Assembly (NCBI GenBank): GCA_026418015.1 | Contig: JAOACE010000009.1 | Location: 219,087-283,086 of the forward strand | Source of the DNA: Leptospiraceae bacterium | GTDB taxonomy: Bacteria > Spirochaetota > Leptospiria > Leptospirales > Leptonemataceae | DNA length: 64,000 bases | Direction: 5' to 3' | In this document: positions 63,435 to 64,000 of the stretch, piece by piece | How positions within the stretch are numbered: position 1 is the first letter of the stretch | How the letters are laid out: the number at the start of each line of letters is the position of its first letter | Made by a program: the position numbers and the translations under genes | The notes under the pieces: model-generated | What the model saw: the letters and a program-made list of their open reading frames with translations, nothing else | The model's database searches: none | What the model was told of the DNA's origin: nothing

Positions 63435-64000
63435 ATGCGTAAACAACTATACTTTTTCACTGTGGCGATACTCGCCATATCGAGCCTTTTCGCGGGGGAA
63501 TCTGTTATCTTCGTTCACGGAAGAGGCGGAACTTGTGGTAGCGATTATAACACCGACGCGGGAAATTACTGGGGAACTTCTAAAAACATCAACACCGCCC
63601 TCCCAAAATACTTTGTAACCTACGACGGTTATAGCGACCCTAGAACCTGGGGTAATTGTAGAGCTCAATCCAAACTCTATCAAGTCCTCGAAGCTAAATG
63701 CCTTAAATCCCAAGGAAATTATTGCTACATCATCTGCCATAGTGCTGGTTGCTATGCAACTGAATACTTTATCTCTACAATGGATGTATCCCGTTATGGC
63801 ATTAAATTCGTCTTTAATTCCAGTAGTGCTGCTGGCGGCTCAGAACTTGCAGACGTAAAATTCTGGGCAAGTGGCGATATGGATGCTGCACTTCAAACTA
63901 GCAATGCTCGCGGTTCCTACAACCACAACAACATGAAAGGCATTCCCTTCCATATGCTCGCAGGATACAAAGGATGGTGGTATACTGCTTGGTATCTTCC
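63435..64000 (+). CDS. Secreted alpha/beta hydrolase (lipase-like), partial
   Basis: The gene runs off the right edge and is not in the track. The protein starts MRKQLYFFTVAILAISSLFAG (signal peptide, cleavage after FAG), then SVIFVHGRGGTCGSDYN (HG oxyanion region) and YIICHSAGCYATEYF, whose H-S-A-G carries the nucleophile serine. This is typical of secreted lipases/acylhydrolases. The coding sequence is visibly richer in G and C than neighbouring genes and uses codons such as GCC, CTC and GGC that are rare elsewhere in the window, suggesting high expression or recent transfer. About 188 residues are visible; the acid and histidine of the triad lie outside or are not identified. Confidence 0.85.
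   Translation, partial: MRKQLYFFTVAILAISSLFAGESVIFVHGRGGTCGSDYNTDAGNYWGTSKNINTALPKYFVTYDGYSDPRTWGNCRAQSKLYQVLEAKCLKSQGNYCYIICHSAGCYATEYFISTMDVSRYGIKFVFNSSSAAGGSELADVKFWASGDMDAALQTSNARGSYNHNNMKGIPFHMLAGYKGWWYTAWYL

Noticed and set aside
1-64000. CRISPR arrays, tRNA/rRNA genes, insertion sequences
   Set aside because: No regularly spaced repeats, no cloverleaf-like or rRNA-like sequence and no transposase ORF were recognised by eye; a covariance-model search could still find something.

Overview
The window is a low-G+C (by eye about 30%) stretch of chromosome from a bacterium with a Gram-negative envelope. An LptD-like LPS-assembly protein, an AsmA-like protein, many short-signal lipoproteins, a sigma-54 regulator and a small paralogous family that reminds me of the leptospiral DUF1564 proteins fit a Leptospirales-like spirochaete. 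A two-domain protein disulfide oxidoreductase hints at a thermophilic habitat. Both organism statements are inference. No tRNA, rRNA, CRISPR array or transposase was seen.

Layout. 1-405: 5' part of rdgB. 671-1189: first member of the DUF1564-like family. 1511-12225: a minus-strand restriction-modification island in the order N4-type methyltransferase, Mod, then three accessory cassettes (MNT/HEPN; AlbA/Schlafen regulator; ImmA-IrrE protease plus DUF4411 PIN-like protein), then the Res helicase-nuclease. The last residues of Mod are repeated twice more at cassette junctions, and Mod itself carries an in-frame DUF559 nuclease flanked by oppositely oriented GC-rich palindromic repeats. 12335-28810: mostly housekeeping and metal biology: STAS, ComF, a zinc cluster (His-rich outer-membrane protein plus ZnuABC), an enhancer-binding regulator with a peptide-binding lipoprotein, MsrA, a protein disulfide oxidoreductase, MFS transporter, NikR, DUF2103, ArsM, DUF29. 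29010-32627: a TdeIII-like type II R-M system whose nuclease is frameshifted at an A8 run, and a DUF2130 nuclease-like protein. 32700-38021: Sir2, an OlsB-like acyltransferase with a desaturase, and LptD.

38126-43927: a second, decaying defence island. A DUF1156 methylase pseudogene has been split by an MNT/HepT module, giving a HepT-DUF1156 chimeric ORF. Then come a purine-rich spacer, two more members of the DUF1564-like family and an intact MNT/HEPN pair. 44155-64000: a polyprenyl glycosylphosphotransferase, a small lipoprotein cluster, trmB, an MBL hydrolase, a four-gene envelope operon (MFS, AsmA-like, lipoprotein, 2630-residue lipoprotein), a nitronate monooxygenase, and the start of a secreted alpha/beta hydrolase with unusually G+C-rich codons.

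The strongest signals are the modular growth of the mod-res operon at repeated Mod 3' tails, the repeat-bounded DUF559 insertion in Mod, the toxin-antitoxin insertion into DUF1156, the possible phase switch in the TdeIII-like nuclease, and several near-consensus promoters whose -10 box lies 4-6 bases from the ATG, suggesting leaderless mRNAs.
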